Made by a program: the position numbers and the translations under genes. Source: Entamoeba histolytica HM-1:IMSS (taxonomy: Eukaryota; Evosea; Mastigamoebida; Endamoebidae). Taken from it: a DNA stretch of 64,000 nt. This document shows, one piece after another, positions 41,172 to 50,449 of this stretch. Where the stretch lies: contig NW_001914873.1 in NCBI RefSeq assembly GCF_000208925.1, forward strand, positions 81,105 through 145,104, written 5' to 3'. Position 1 is the stretch's first letter, and each line of letters starts with the position of its first letter. The notes below the pieces were generated by a model, which searched no databases, was not told where the DNA came from, and saw only the letters and a list, made by a program, of their open reading frames with translations.

Positions 41172-41789
41172 TCTTTATAATTTAAACAATTCTTTTGTAT
41201 TATTGTATTATTCTCTTCACTCTTTTCATGAATAAGATAAGATATAATCTACTTAAATAAAACTTTTTCTTTACTTTAAATAATCCCTTTAAAGGTTTCT
41301 TCAAATTTAAGAATAAATTTCACTTGATATAATATTTTTTTCAATGATAATTTAACTCTCCTTTAATTTTATTTGAATAAACTAGATTTTGTAATAATTA
41401 TTTTTATTGTTAATAATGACAAAATTTCTGGTTGTTATTTAATGCATTTTTTCTTTTATTCTGTTTTTGAATTGATAGTACATAACTCTTTAGTTTTTAC
41501 TCTGTCAAATACCATTACATTACTATTTTTTGTGTGTTGTTAAACTTTTTGACTACTCATCACACTTATTATAATCATCTACCTTTAGTTTATTGTTAAC
41601 ACAATATACATCCCTCTCTTTTCCATTAAGTTTTATTGAAAAAAATCGTAGATATTTCTTTAAACAAAACAAATTTAAAATTTGTTGGTGGGTTTATTTA
41701 TCAAATAGAGTTAGAAAGGGATTATCGAATCAGAACATAACTTCCTTTTGTGACTAGAAAAAAAAAAGAAATAAAAACGAAAGAAGAAT
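41172..41789. other. Intergenic, nothing recognised
   Basis: 618 nt, AT-rich. It holds the 5' flank of the GCP gene and the 3' flank of the phosphatase gene. No open frame, structured GC-rich block or repeat noticed. Confidence 0.55.
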
Positions 41790-42263
41790 TTAATTAATAA
41801 GTTTTCCTTCTTCTAGTTTAATGATTAAATTCTCACAAGCATCTTCAAGAATATCAATGACTCGATGAAAACCTTTTTCTCCACCATAGTAAGGGTCAGG
41901 AACTTCAGTTGTTTTAATAGTAGTACAAAAATCAACCATTTTGAATATTTTTTGTTTATATTGCTCAGGACATCTATCAAGTAATTCGTAATAATTATCA
42001 TTATCCATTACAAAAATGTAATCAAAGTTTTTGAAATCAGACGAAACAACAGGTCGTGAAATTGAATCAACTTGATAACCTCTTGACTTTCCTACTTTTC
42101 TCATTCGAGAATCAGCTTGTTGTCCTTCATGATATGAACATGTTCCTGCAGAGTCACATATATATTTTTCAGTTAGGTGATGATTTTGAATTACTTTTTT
42201 CATAACTGCTTCTGCAGCAGGAGATCGACAAATGTTGCCTAAACATACAAACAACAACTTCAT
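41790..42263 (-). CDS. Low molecular weight protein tyrosine phosphatase
   Basis: 157 aa, normal family length. The P-loop VCLGNICRS holds the catalytic Cys7, Cys12 and Arg13. The general acid Asp is in VPDPYYGG (about 121-128), with the regulatory tyrosine pair. All catalytic residues are present. Residue 85 is Val (in DYIFVMD). I recall, without being able to check, that E. histolytica has two near-identical copies of this enzyme differing at this position. It acts on phosphotyrosine in the cytosol. Confidence 0.96.
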   Translation of the reverse strand: MKLLFVCLGNICRSPAAEAVMKKVIQNHHLTEKYICDSAGTCSYHEGQQADSRMRKVGKSRGYQVDSISRPVVSSDFKNFDYIFVMDNDNYYELLDRCPEQYKQKIFKMVDFCTTIKTTEVPDPYYGGEKGFHRVIDILEDACENLIIKLEEGKLIN

Positions 42264-42363
42264 GAGAATAGTTTAATTCAAAATGAAAAGAAAACCCTTC
42301 TTATAGGAAATAATATGAGACAAAAATGAAAAAAAAAGTTTGAAATTCAAGGAAACAATAGAT

Positions 42364-43652
42364 TTACTGTGAATAATCCTTGATAATATCATTTAATTTA
42401 GATACTATCACATCAAATCGTGGACGTTTGCTTTGGTCTTGATCCCAACACTTTTCTATTAATTCAGCAATACCATTTGGGAAGGGTTTATCTAATGGAA
42501 GTCTTTCTCCACTTACTACTTTTTGTTGAATTTGTGCATTAGACAAATCACCATATGGTATTTCATTTGTAAAGATATGATACATTGTCATTCCAAATGA
42601 AAACACATCAATAGGAAGTCCATGTTCTTTTAATTCCATTACTTCTGGTGCCATATATTGGTATGTTCCTGGTGATTTTTTAATCAATTCTCCTTTCTTT
42701 AATTTATAAATTGTAGTTAAATCATGTAATTTAACTGTACATTTTCCTTCATTTGTAATATCATGATGTACAATTCTTAATTTACTTGGTTTAACATTAC
42801 GATGAATAATGTTATGTTGTGAAAGATAAAGAAGAGCATTAGCACAATCACTACAACATCTTAATAAGAATGGAACAGCCATTTTTTCTTTTTCCATTAA
42901 ACTTTGAAGATCAGTAACTGTATCTCCATCAAGTAAAATAGTAGAAGATGATAATACAATTCCTGCCATACCAAGAATTGCAGGATGATGAATATCTCTA
43001 TAAACACTTTGAATAAATTCATAGTCTTGTTTTTCAAATTCATCTTTTACATTATATTTGAATGCAACAACACTTTCATTTTTTACCATAGATAATACTC
43101 CATTAATCATTCCAACTCTAAATTGTTCATCATCTGATGACTTTACTAAGTCTTTTTCATTATAAGCAGGAACAACACCTTCTAATTGGAAACGAAGTGC
43201 TCGTTGAATACTTTCACCTCCTATTAATGATTTTTTCTTTAAAGAAAATTGAACTTGACCAGTTAATCCCATTGTAGCATAATGACGAAATACTAATGTA
43301 ATTTTTATTTGAATTCTTTCTCCTTTTTTAATAGTAAACTTACTTTCATCAACAGTTAATTCATATTTTGGTGATTCACCAGTTGTTACTGTCAATTTAT
43401 AAGTGTTGTCTGTGTTATTATAAAAACCAATAGTTTCACTTAATGGAATACCTTGAATAGCATAATTACTTCCAAATGTAAGTTTTTCAACTTTCTAATA
43501 AGACGTAAGTCTGAATTATTGTTATATCTACTTCAAGAATAAAAATTATTATTAAAAAATAAATAAAAACAAACAGGTTCAAGTGTTAAAGGAAACTCTT
43601 CATCAAAGATAGTAGAAATAGAATTAGATAGTGGTTGTCCACGTGATGACAT
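42364..43652 (-). CDS. Pseudokinase with N-terminal MSP-like domain (spliced)
   Basis: Exon 1 (43575..43652, 26 codons, MSSRGQPLSN...) joins exon 2 (42364..43494) across an 80-nt GTTTGT...TAG intron, phase 0; 402 aa. Residues about 25-130 look like an Ig-fold/MSP domain (GFYNNTDNTYKLTV, ITLVFRHYATMGL). The kinase-like domain starts at about 145. The glycine loop is missing and the ATP lysine is in VVAFKYN. The catalytic loop reads HRNVKPSKL (HRD Asp is Asn, metal-site Asn is Lys) and DFG is DLT. The tail is normal (YQYMAPEVMELK, DVFSFGMTMYHIF, CWDQDQSKRPRF). It is probably inactive and acts as a scaffold or allosteric partner of other tyrosine-kinase-like kinases. Confidence 0.85.
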
Positions 43653-44158
43653 AGTTTTTTTTAATAATTAGTTTTTTTTTATTTTTAGATGTAACTAATA
43701 AAAGTATCTTTTCTTAAACTATAATTTGTCAATTTGGAAGTAGAAGAACAAGATTTCTAAAAATACTTATTTTAATATAAAATAAAAGAAAATCTTTAGG
43801 CATTTTAATCAATAATGTGACCATATATATAAATTATCTTATAAATTACTAAAATATTTTTTATTATTTTAAGTAGAGTAATTCCTACTTTTTTATGTAA
43901 AAAAAAATATCATAGTTTGCCGTTAGTTTTAGTGAACGGATAACAAAGAGTTTCTTATCATAGAATGAACAATACAAAGAAAATACTTATTTAATAGTTT
44001 TAATATAAAACAAATATAAGTAATTATATATATTTGATGTTTAATGATATAACTTTTATAAGAGAATAAATGAAAAGGAAAAGAATGAAAGTAAAATAAA
44101 TAAATATTATTTTATTATAATTTTAAGGGTTTTAAATAAAACTTAAAAAAAATTAAAA
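43653..44158. other. Divergent intergenic region
   Basis: 506 nt between the pseudokinase (minus) and a small plus-strand ORF. AT-rich. No element that I can name with confidence. Confidence 0.5.
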
Positions 44159-44380
44159 ATGACTGATTTTTCAATAAACAACTTCCCTATTTCTATACAA
44201 GTAGATAATATCATTAGTAATGAACTTCCATATGCTAAAGTAATTCAAAGTGGTGTTCAATTTGAGTCACATGAATTTTATGAAGCATATGACTTTTCTG
44301 AAAAATCACAATTTAAAACACAAGATAAAGAAAAAGATGGATTTATTGAAGTTAGTTCTGGTCGTGGTCATAATAAATAA
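44159..44380 (+). CDS. Small conserved-looking protein of unknown function
   Basis: 73 aa: MTDFSINNFPISIQVDNII at the start, central VQFESHEFYEAYDFSEKSQF, and the end GFIEVSSGRGHNK. The composition is balanced, acidic and soluble, unlike the low-complexity shadow frames of the AT-rich spacers. It is preceded by an A-rich leader and has a clean stop. No family recognised. The tail with E-V-S-S-G-R-G could be a short linear motif. Confidence 0.55.
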   Translation: MTDFSINNFPISIQVDNIISNELPYAKVIQSGVQFESHEFYEAYDFSEKSQFKTQDKEKDGFIEVSSGRGHNK

Positions 44381-44537
44381 TAATATTATTAACTAAATTC
44401 ACTTTGTTCTTTTAGTGATTTTCATTATTCATTTTATAGTCTTTTGTATTAAAACAAAATTTATATTTTTATTAATTTATATTAATAAAAATGAAGAAAT
44501 AAAATAAAAATAATTATGAGAAAATACTTATTTATTT

Positions 44538-47500
44538 TTAATTAGTATTTTTTATTTCTTCTGTTTCTGTTTGATTGTGTGATGTAATTTCTTCTTTTGT
44601 TTTTTCTTCTTTTGTTTCTTTATTTGATGGAATAAAATCATTTTCATTAAGAATTCCTTCAACAGTTTTAAATGTTATATTCCACTCTTCAGTTCCTTTA
44701 GTTATTTTTTCTTCACAAACAAGTACAAATATCATATTTTTTATAAGTTCTTTTATTTCTTCATTAATACTATTATTTTCTTTCATTTTTTGAATAATTT
44801 GCATTACAATTGTCCAACTTTCTTTATTTTTTTCTAAAATAATAATATGACTTCCTAAGAATATTTTAGTAACCATTTCGATACAACGTAATGAAATTTC
44901 ATGTCTTTTTTTTGAACAAGTTGAGTTAATAAATTGTGACATTGATCTAAAGAAATAAAGAACAGCATCTCCTGTAGTTGTTGAGAAAAATTCCGGAGTT
45001 ACACTTTGTAAAGTTGTTAATGCATTTTGTCTAATTTCAGCTGTTGGATGACAACAAGCAACAAAGAAGAAAAGAGAAATAGATTGGAAATTATTTATTA
45101 TAGTCTGTTTATGTTCATTATTTAATTTTAAGAATATAACTAATTTAGAATAAAATAATGTAAGAACTTCAATGTATTGTTTAAAGAAAGAAGTAGAAGC
45201 AATTGTTTTATAAATATTACATAAAATCATTTTCATTTGATTACTATGAGAAGAATTAAATAATGGATTATTAATTATATCTTTTATTAAACAAATATTT
45301 TCTGTACATAATTGTTTGATTAAAACAGTAGTTTGAGAAGTATGAATTATAAACATATTTAATAGATCATTCATACTTTTTGGTTCTTGAATCATTGTTT
45401 GAGTAATTTTTATAATAATTTTTATAATTAAACTTTCATTCATTTTAATAAATTCATCTGGAAGAACACACAACAATTTAATTGTTTCTTCAACAACAGA
45501 AGAACTAGTGTTTTCATGAACTTCCATTAATGAAAGTGGTAATAATGGTAAATAATCCATTAATGGATTATCTGATTTTTTATCTATTTGTTTAATAATA
45601 TCTTCAACAATATCACTCCAAACTAAATCATTTCTATTCCAATTAACGCTAATAATAATATGAAGCAATATTAATGCACTAACTGAGATATGATTATTTC
45701 CTTCTTCACTATTACTTATAATTGAATAAAATCCATTTATAAATTGTTTTAATTCATTATCATTCATTTGTTTAGTAATTTCAATAATAATATGTTTACT
45801 ATATGATTTTGTTTTAAATAGGTTTTTTGTTTTTTGAATCGATTCTTCAGTTTGACTTTCACCTCCAAGCCAAGAACTAAACCAAGAAGATTGCTGTTTT
45901 TGAGTTTGTTGTGGTGTAAATAATTTTAATAACTCTGATGGTTTAGATTCTTCAATAGTAGGGAATAAGTCTAAATGTTTTAGTGATGACATAAATTCAC
46001 AAATTAATGGAATGGATTTATTAAATATTGAATAAAATTTATCAAATAATTCAAGTAATAATAATGATGCTCTGATTGGTTTAATATCATAACAAAATGT
46101 ATTTAAATCAGGATTTTGGCAAATAGTAGAAACTTTAATTAAATTATTTGCTAAAAAGTCTGCCATAGTTGTATTATTTAATGTTTGTGCTAATGATGCA
46201 AATTCAATAAATCCTTGACATGCTTGATCCAATGCACTTGTAGTACTTGCTAATTCAAATTGAGCTTGAAGGTTTTGAACAAGAGGTTTAATAATTTTAT
46301 TTACAACTTCATCAACACTTTTTGATGTATAATCTGTATCAGAAATATATTCTTGCATTATACTTTTTCTGTATATAAAGTCATCTTTTAGTCTTGAAAT
46401 ATCTATTGATGGTTCTTCATTTGGAATATGAAATTCATTCTGGTCAATATAATCATAGATTGTATTAAATATATCTTCATTTACTTTTGGTATCATTTCT
46501 TTCATTGCTTGAACAAATTCTTTTTTAGTTCTTTTATTTTTCATTACAGGATGATGTAATTCAACATTTAATAATAACATAGCACTAATCATGAATAATA
46601 CATCATCACTACTATAAAGTTCTGGATGAACTTCAGCAAAATATTTTGCATAGTCTTCAAAGATATGATTAATTGAATTAGTTTCTTTTGGTAATTTTAA
46701 TGATTGCACAAATGCAACAAAACCTGTTAATATATCTTTGTCTTTAATAAACTCATATAAATATTCTTTTAATGTAGCAATTTGTATTTCTTTTCTTTTT
46801 TCAAAGAAATCCCCAATAAATTGTTTGTCTAATCCTTTTGTATTTCTAAAAAAAGTAGCAATTTGTTTTGGAGTTAATTCTTGTTGGTCAGGGAAATATG
46901 TTTTTTTATATAATTCTAAACCACTTTGAATATTTCTATTAAAACTTAATGCAATTTTTTCGTCTTTCTCTTTTTTTAATTTAAGGTCTAATTCTTTACC
47001 ATTTCCAGTTCCTGGTTTAATATATTTTAACATATTTATTAATACTTTTCTTATTTGAGGAACTACAACTGGATTTGCTAATTGTATCTTTACTAAATTC
47101 TCAACAATAAATTGAGATAAATTACTAGCATGAGGATCACAGTCATAATTAATATAAACTGACATAATAAAATTAGGTTGATTTAATAAAGAGTCTAAAT
47201 GATGATATAAAATACTTCTTATATCCATTGGTTCAATAGACTTGTTATATCCATTATAATATTTAAATTGAGTTTCTCCATTAATTGATAGTATAATTGT
47301 AATAACCATATAAATATATTGTTCAAGATAAACTTTACTTTCTTTTGGATAATTTTTAATAATATAACAAATAATATAATGAGAATATTCAGAAATTATA
47401 TATTCTTTTTCTGTTTTATAATTAATTATCATTTCAAATAATATAGGCATAAGGCTATTAATTGAATCTTCGTCAAGATATTGTGTATTTTCTAAAATAA

Positions 47501-48029
47501 ATCGAAGTAATGTAACTTTCATTTTATGAGTACTAAGAACTTGGCAAATAAATTTCCATATTTTCTTATTTGTTATTAATTTAGTATGAAGGTGGTTAAA
47601 TAAATACTCATTTAATGAAGCATGCATTAATCTTAATACTTCTGAATATCCATCAAGAACTTTTGAATAAAGTTCTATCAAAATATCATCATTTAAATAA
47701 TCACCAAGAACAATTAATGTCATAATTTTTTCATATGAAAGAACTTGAATAAAATCAACGTCATTGGTTGTTGTAGAAATTATTTGGTTGTATAATTGAA
47801 TAAAATCAAATGAAGTAGGTAATAAAGGTATACATCTTCTCATAAGATTTAGTGTAGATGTTATTAATCTTCCACTTGATGTTGTGTCAGATAAAATAAA
47901 TGAAAAGGTAGATAATGAACTAACATCTGGCAAACTTGTTATTCCTTGAATAATACATTCTTTTTGTTGGATGCAATACAATTCATTAAATCCAACTTCA
48001 AGAACACTACAACCTGCAGGACTTATCAT
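44538..48029 (-). CDS. ARF guanine nucleotide exchange factor, Sec7 domain (GBF1/Gea-like)
   Basis: 1163 aa. N-terminal DCB/HUS-type helical repeats (about 1-350) precede the Sec7 domain (about 365-545), then long HDS-type helices. In the Sec7 domain the helix with the catalytic glutamate reads LKLPKETNSINHIFEDYAKY; the usual text is F-R-L-P-G-E. The loop motif reads LLLNVELHHPVMKNKRTK (usually MLNTDLHNP). Both deviate slightly but keep the Glu. Overall architecture matches large Golgi GEFs of the GBF1/BIG type. It activates ARF1-like GTPases for COPI traffic. Near the C-terminus a K/E-rich tail follows. Confidence 0.87.
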   Translation of the reverse strand: MISPAGCSVLEVGFNELYCIQQKECIIQGITSLPDVSSLSTFSFILSDTTSSGRLITSTLNLMRRCIPLLPTSFDFIQLYNQIISTTTNDVDFIQVLSYEKIMTLIVLGDYLNDDILIELYSKVLDGYSEVLRLMHASLNEYLFNHLHTKLITNKKIWKFICQVLSTHKMKVTLLRFILENTQYLDEDSINSLMPILFEMIINYKTEKEYIISEYSHYIICYIIKNYPKESKVYLEQYIYMVITIILSINGETQFKYYNGYNKSIEPMDIRSILYHHLDSLLNQPNFIMSVYINYDCDPHASNLSQFIVENLVKIQLANPVVVPQIRKVLINMLKYIKPGTGNGKELDLKLKKEKDEKIALSFNRNIQSGLELYKKTYFPDQQELTPKQIATFFRNTKGLDKQFIGDFFEKRKEIQIATLKEYLYEFIKDKDILTGFVAFVQSLKLPKETNSINHIFEDYAKYFAEVHPELYSSDDVLFMISAMLLLNVELHHPVMKNKRTKKEFVQAMKEMIPKVNEDIFNTIYDYIDQNEFHIPNEEPSIDISRLKDDFIYRKSIMQEYISDTDYTSKSVDEVVNKIIKPLVQNLQAQFELASTTSALDQACQGFIEFASLAQTLNNTTMADFLANNLIKVSTICQNPDLNTFCYDIKPIRASLLLLELFDKFYSIFNKSIPLICEFMSSLKHLDLFPTIEESKPSELLKLFTPQQTQKQQSSWFSSWLGGESQTEESIQKTKNLFKTKSYSKHIIIEITKQMNDNELKQFINGFYSIISNSEEGNNHISVSALILLHIIISVNWNRNDLVWSDIVEDIIKQIDKKSDNPLMDYLPLLPLSLMEVHENTSSSVVEETIKLLCVLPDEFIKMNESLIIKIIIKITQTMIQEPKSMNDLLNMFIIHTSQTTVLIKQLCTENICLIKDIINNPLFNSSHSNQMKMILCNIYKTIASTSFFKQYIEVLTLFYSKLVIFLKLNNEHKQTIINNFQSISLFFFVACCHPTAEIRQNALTTLQSVTPEFFSTTTGDAVLYFFRSMSQFINSTCSKKRHEISLRCIEMVTKIFLGSHIIILEKNKESWTIVMQIIQKMKENNSINEEIKELIKNMIFVLVCEEKITKGTEEWNITFKTVEGILNENDFIPSNKETKEEKTKEEITSHNQTETEEIKNTN

Positions 48030-48266
48030 TCTAAAGATTTTTTGTTTTCATTATTTTTTAGATTTTTCTTTTTCAAAATTTTAAGGCATTTTCATATTTT
48101 TTTTTTATTAATTCTCTTTCTTTTAAATTGAAAAAGTCTATTTGAGCAAAAAATGCCGAAAAATAAATGTTAAAAAATTGATGATGTTTTTTAATATCAG
48201 AAAAGAAAATATAAGATGAACTAAAAATATTATTTGAAAGTTCAAACTAAACCTCTCATATAAAAA

Positions 48267-50159
48267 TCAATTTTCATCTTTTTTCTCTTTCTTTTCAGAG
48301 TCAGAATCTTCGTGTAATTCATTTTTTGGTAATTCAATCTTAAGATTTTGACATAATGCTTTTTTATCTACTTTAGAAACAAACAATGATAGTCCTTTGC
48401 TTTTCCATCCACTGAAATATTGTTTGTTAATTGGACTATTTGCATCTTTAATTTGGAATATTACACAACCAACTTCCATATCTTTAGCTCGTTCCATCAC
48501 TTCATTACCTAATTGCACTGGACTTTCAGAAACTAACATTTTAACAAATTCTTCGTGTTTTATCTCTAATTTTCTTCGTTCTCCAAAAAGGTGTGCAACT
48601 GCAGATAGTCCTTCATTAGATAACCTAAAACTACTATTTGAACCAACAGAATGTTTTCTAAATAACTTTAACCCTCCACCAACAATTTTTAACTCATTAA
48701 TTCTAACCAGATCCATTGCCTTTTTAATCAAATAATGTAAAGTTCCTTTACCATCTCCTTTAAAACCAAGACATTCAAAATCAAAACCACTTCCTTCTAA
48801 CCCATAAAAATTTTTTATGGTTTGTGTAATAGTTTCATAACCTTCAGTCATATTAAGTGGCATTAATCTAGAATCGCCTTTACGTGTTTTAATAGGTTTT
48901 GGTGCTTTTTTACGTTTTTGTTTTTCTTCTTTAAAATCATTATCTAAATCTCCCACTTTTTCCAAAACAGCAACAAAAAATCCACCTGTGTTTTGGAGTT
49001 GTGGTAAGAATCTCATACATCTGTCTAATCTAAATCTTTTTGCTTCTTCTTCTGTTGGAGGGAATAATGTAGAAGGTATTTTTGAACTACCATCTTCTTT
49101 AGAATCTGGTTTAATTGTTAATTCTTCTCCTTCTTTATTAAATACTTTCCATGAAGAAACACCTTTACATCGTTTGAGTGTTGGTAATTCAGTAGAGACA
49201 TCAACAAGTCTAATTTGTGGATAGTTTCTTAAAATAAATGCTACAACTGCTTCATCTTCATATGGATTCAATGAACAAGTAGAATATACAAATCTTCCAC
49301 AACTTTTAACTAACCTAACTGCCCTTCTCATAATAGTGCATTGAGTTTTATGTAAATTAATTCCTCTCATAATATTCCATTTACCCCAAGCATCTGGGTT
49401 CTTTCTTAAAGTACCATCCCCACTACATGGAACATCACATAAAACACGGTCAAATTTCATAAATTGATCTCCAATTTTGACTGGATAATTTTGTGCTAGG
49501 TGATTGGTAATAATAATATTTGGTGATTGAAGTCGTTTTGTTTGATGGTCAAGTAATTCACATCGTTTATAATCACTGTCATTTGCAATTACAATTCCTG
49601 TAGCTTCTTCTGGACCAGAATGAATCATTTCAAGAATTTGTGTTGTTTTAGAACCTGGAGCTGCACAAAGATCGAGAACGTCATGATATGGTTTAACATT
49701 TAAAAAAAGAGGTGGAATCATGCTAACAGCTTCTTGTCTAGAGATCACACCTGCTTCAGTTTGAACAATAATAAACTTACGTAATTCTTCAAGACTTTTA
49801 TTTTTTTGAATTTCTCCACGAGATGCATTTAATTGATATGCAATTCCTCCAGGATACCAGCTCAATTCAATTGGTCGTTCCTGTTCATTTTCGATATTAT
49901 TTATTAATCGTTTTAATTCTTCTTTAATTATTGGTGTTTGTTCATTTCGTGTTAATCTAAAAGTAGTTGGTAAAGTTTTGTGCATTGTTTCTATATATTC
50001 TTTAAACTCTTCATTATTCATTATACTTGTTTGTTGTGAATAAAATTTTTCCATTTCGGGATTTTCTGTGATGTAATGATAGTCTTTCTTTGATGGTTTT
50101 CTTCCATCATCTTTCTTTATTTCTTCTTGTTGAATTTCTTCTTTCTTCTCTCCTTCCAT
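48267..50159 (-). CDS. tRNA (cytosine-5) methyltransferase, NSUN2/Trm4 family
   Basis: 630 aa from the ATG at 50159; a GTG just before it is not the start. The N-terminal RNA-binding part includes LSWYPGGIAYQLNASRGEIQ. The SAM domain has DLCAAPGSKTTQILEMI (about 157), motif IV DVPCSGDGTLRKNPDAWGKW with the release Cys, and motif VI FVYSTCSLNPYEDEAVV with the catalytic Cys. The C-terminal part is typical of NSUN2 (FFVAVLEKVG and a PUA-like tail). The reaction is m5C in tRNA. Shorter than human NSUN2 (767 aa), near yeast Trm4 (684). The start lies 290 nt from divergent RAD54. Confidence 0.94.
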   Translation of the reverse strand: MEGEKKEEIQQEEIKKDDGRKPSKKDYHYITENPEMEKFYSQQTSIMNNEEFKEYIETMHKTLPTTFRLTRNEQTPIIKEELKRLINNIENEQERPIELSWYPGGIAYQLNASRGEIQKNKSLEELRKFIIVQTEAGVISRQEAVSMIPPLFLNVKPYHDVLDLCAAPGSKTTQILEMIHSGPEEATGIVIANDSDYKRCELLDHQTKRLQSPNIIITNHLAQNYPVKIGDQFMKFDRVLCDVPCSGDGTLRKNPDAWGKWNIMRGINLHKTQCTIMRRAVRLVKSCGRFVYSTCSLNPYEDEAVVAFILRNYPQIRLVDVSTELPTLKRCKGVSSWKVFNKEGEELTIKPDSKEDGSSKIPSTLFPPTEEEAKRFRLDRCMRFLPQLQNTGGFFVAVLEKVGDLDNDFKEEKQKRKKAPKPIKTRKGDSRLMPLNMTEGYETITQTIKNFYGLEGSGFDFECLGFKGDGKGTLHYLIKKAMDLVRINELKIVGGGLKLFRKHSVGSNSSFRLSNEGLSAVAHLFGERRKLEIKHEEFVKMLVSESPVQLGNEVMERAKDMEVGCVIFQIKDANSPINKQYFSGWKSKGLSLFVSKVDKKALCQNLKIELPKNELHEDSDSEKKEKKDEN

Positions 50160-50449
50160 CACTCAATTTATAAATAAAAGGGTTTCACTTCTTTTTTTCA
50201 GATTTTTTCTTTTCTCATTCATACTTGAATTATTTACTCATAATTTTTTTTTAAGATTATAATTGTATAAAAAACACAAAATAATTGAATAACATAAATT
50301 ATTGTTAAATAAAAATCCTTAAAGTTATAAAAAACATATATTTTAACATTATTTTATTTATTCAAAACAAAGAGAAAATGGATTTCCTCAATAATTAAAC
50401 ATCTCAAAAATAGCACGAAACAGTAACTTGAAAAGTAGATTATATTGAC
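50160..50449. promoter_or_regulatory. Divergent promoter region of NSUN2 and RAD54
   Basis: 290 nt serve two divergent housekeeping genes. AT-rich; no textbook Entamoeba core element is certain. The RAD54 side ends in AAAAGTAGATTATATTGAC before the ATG. Confidence 0.4.
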
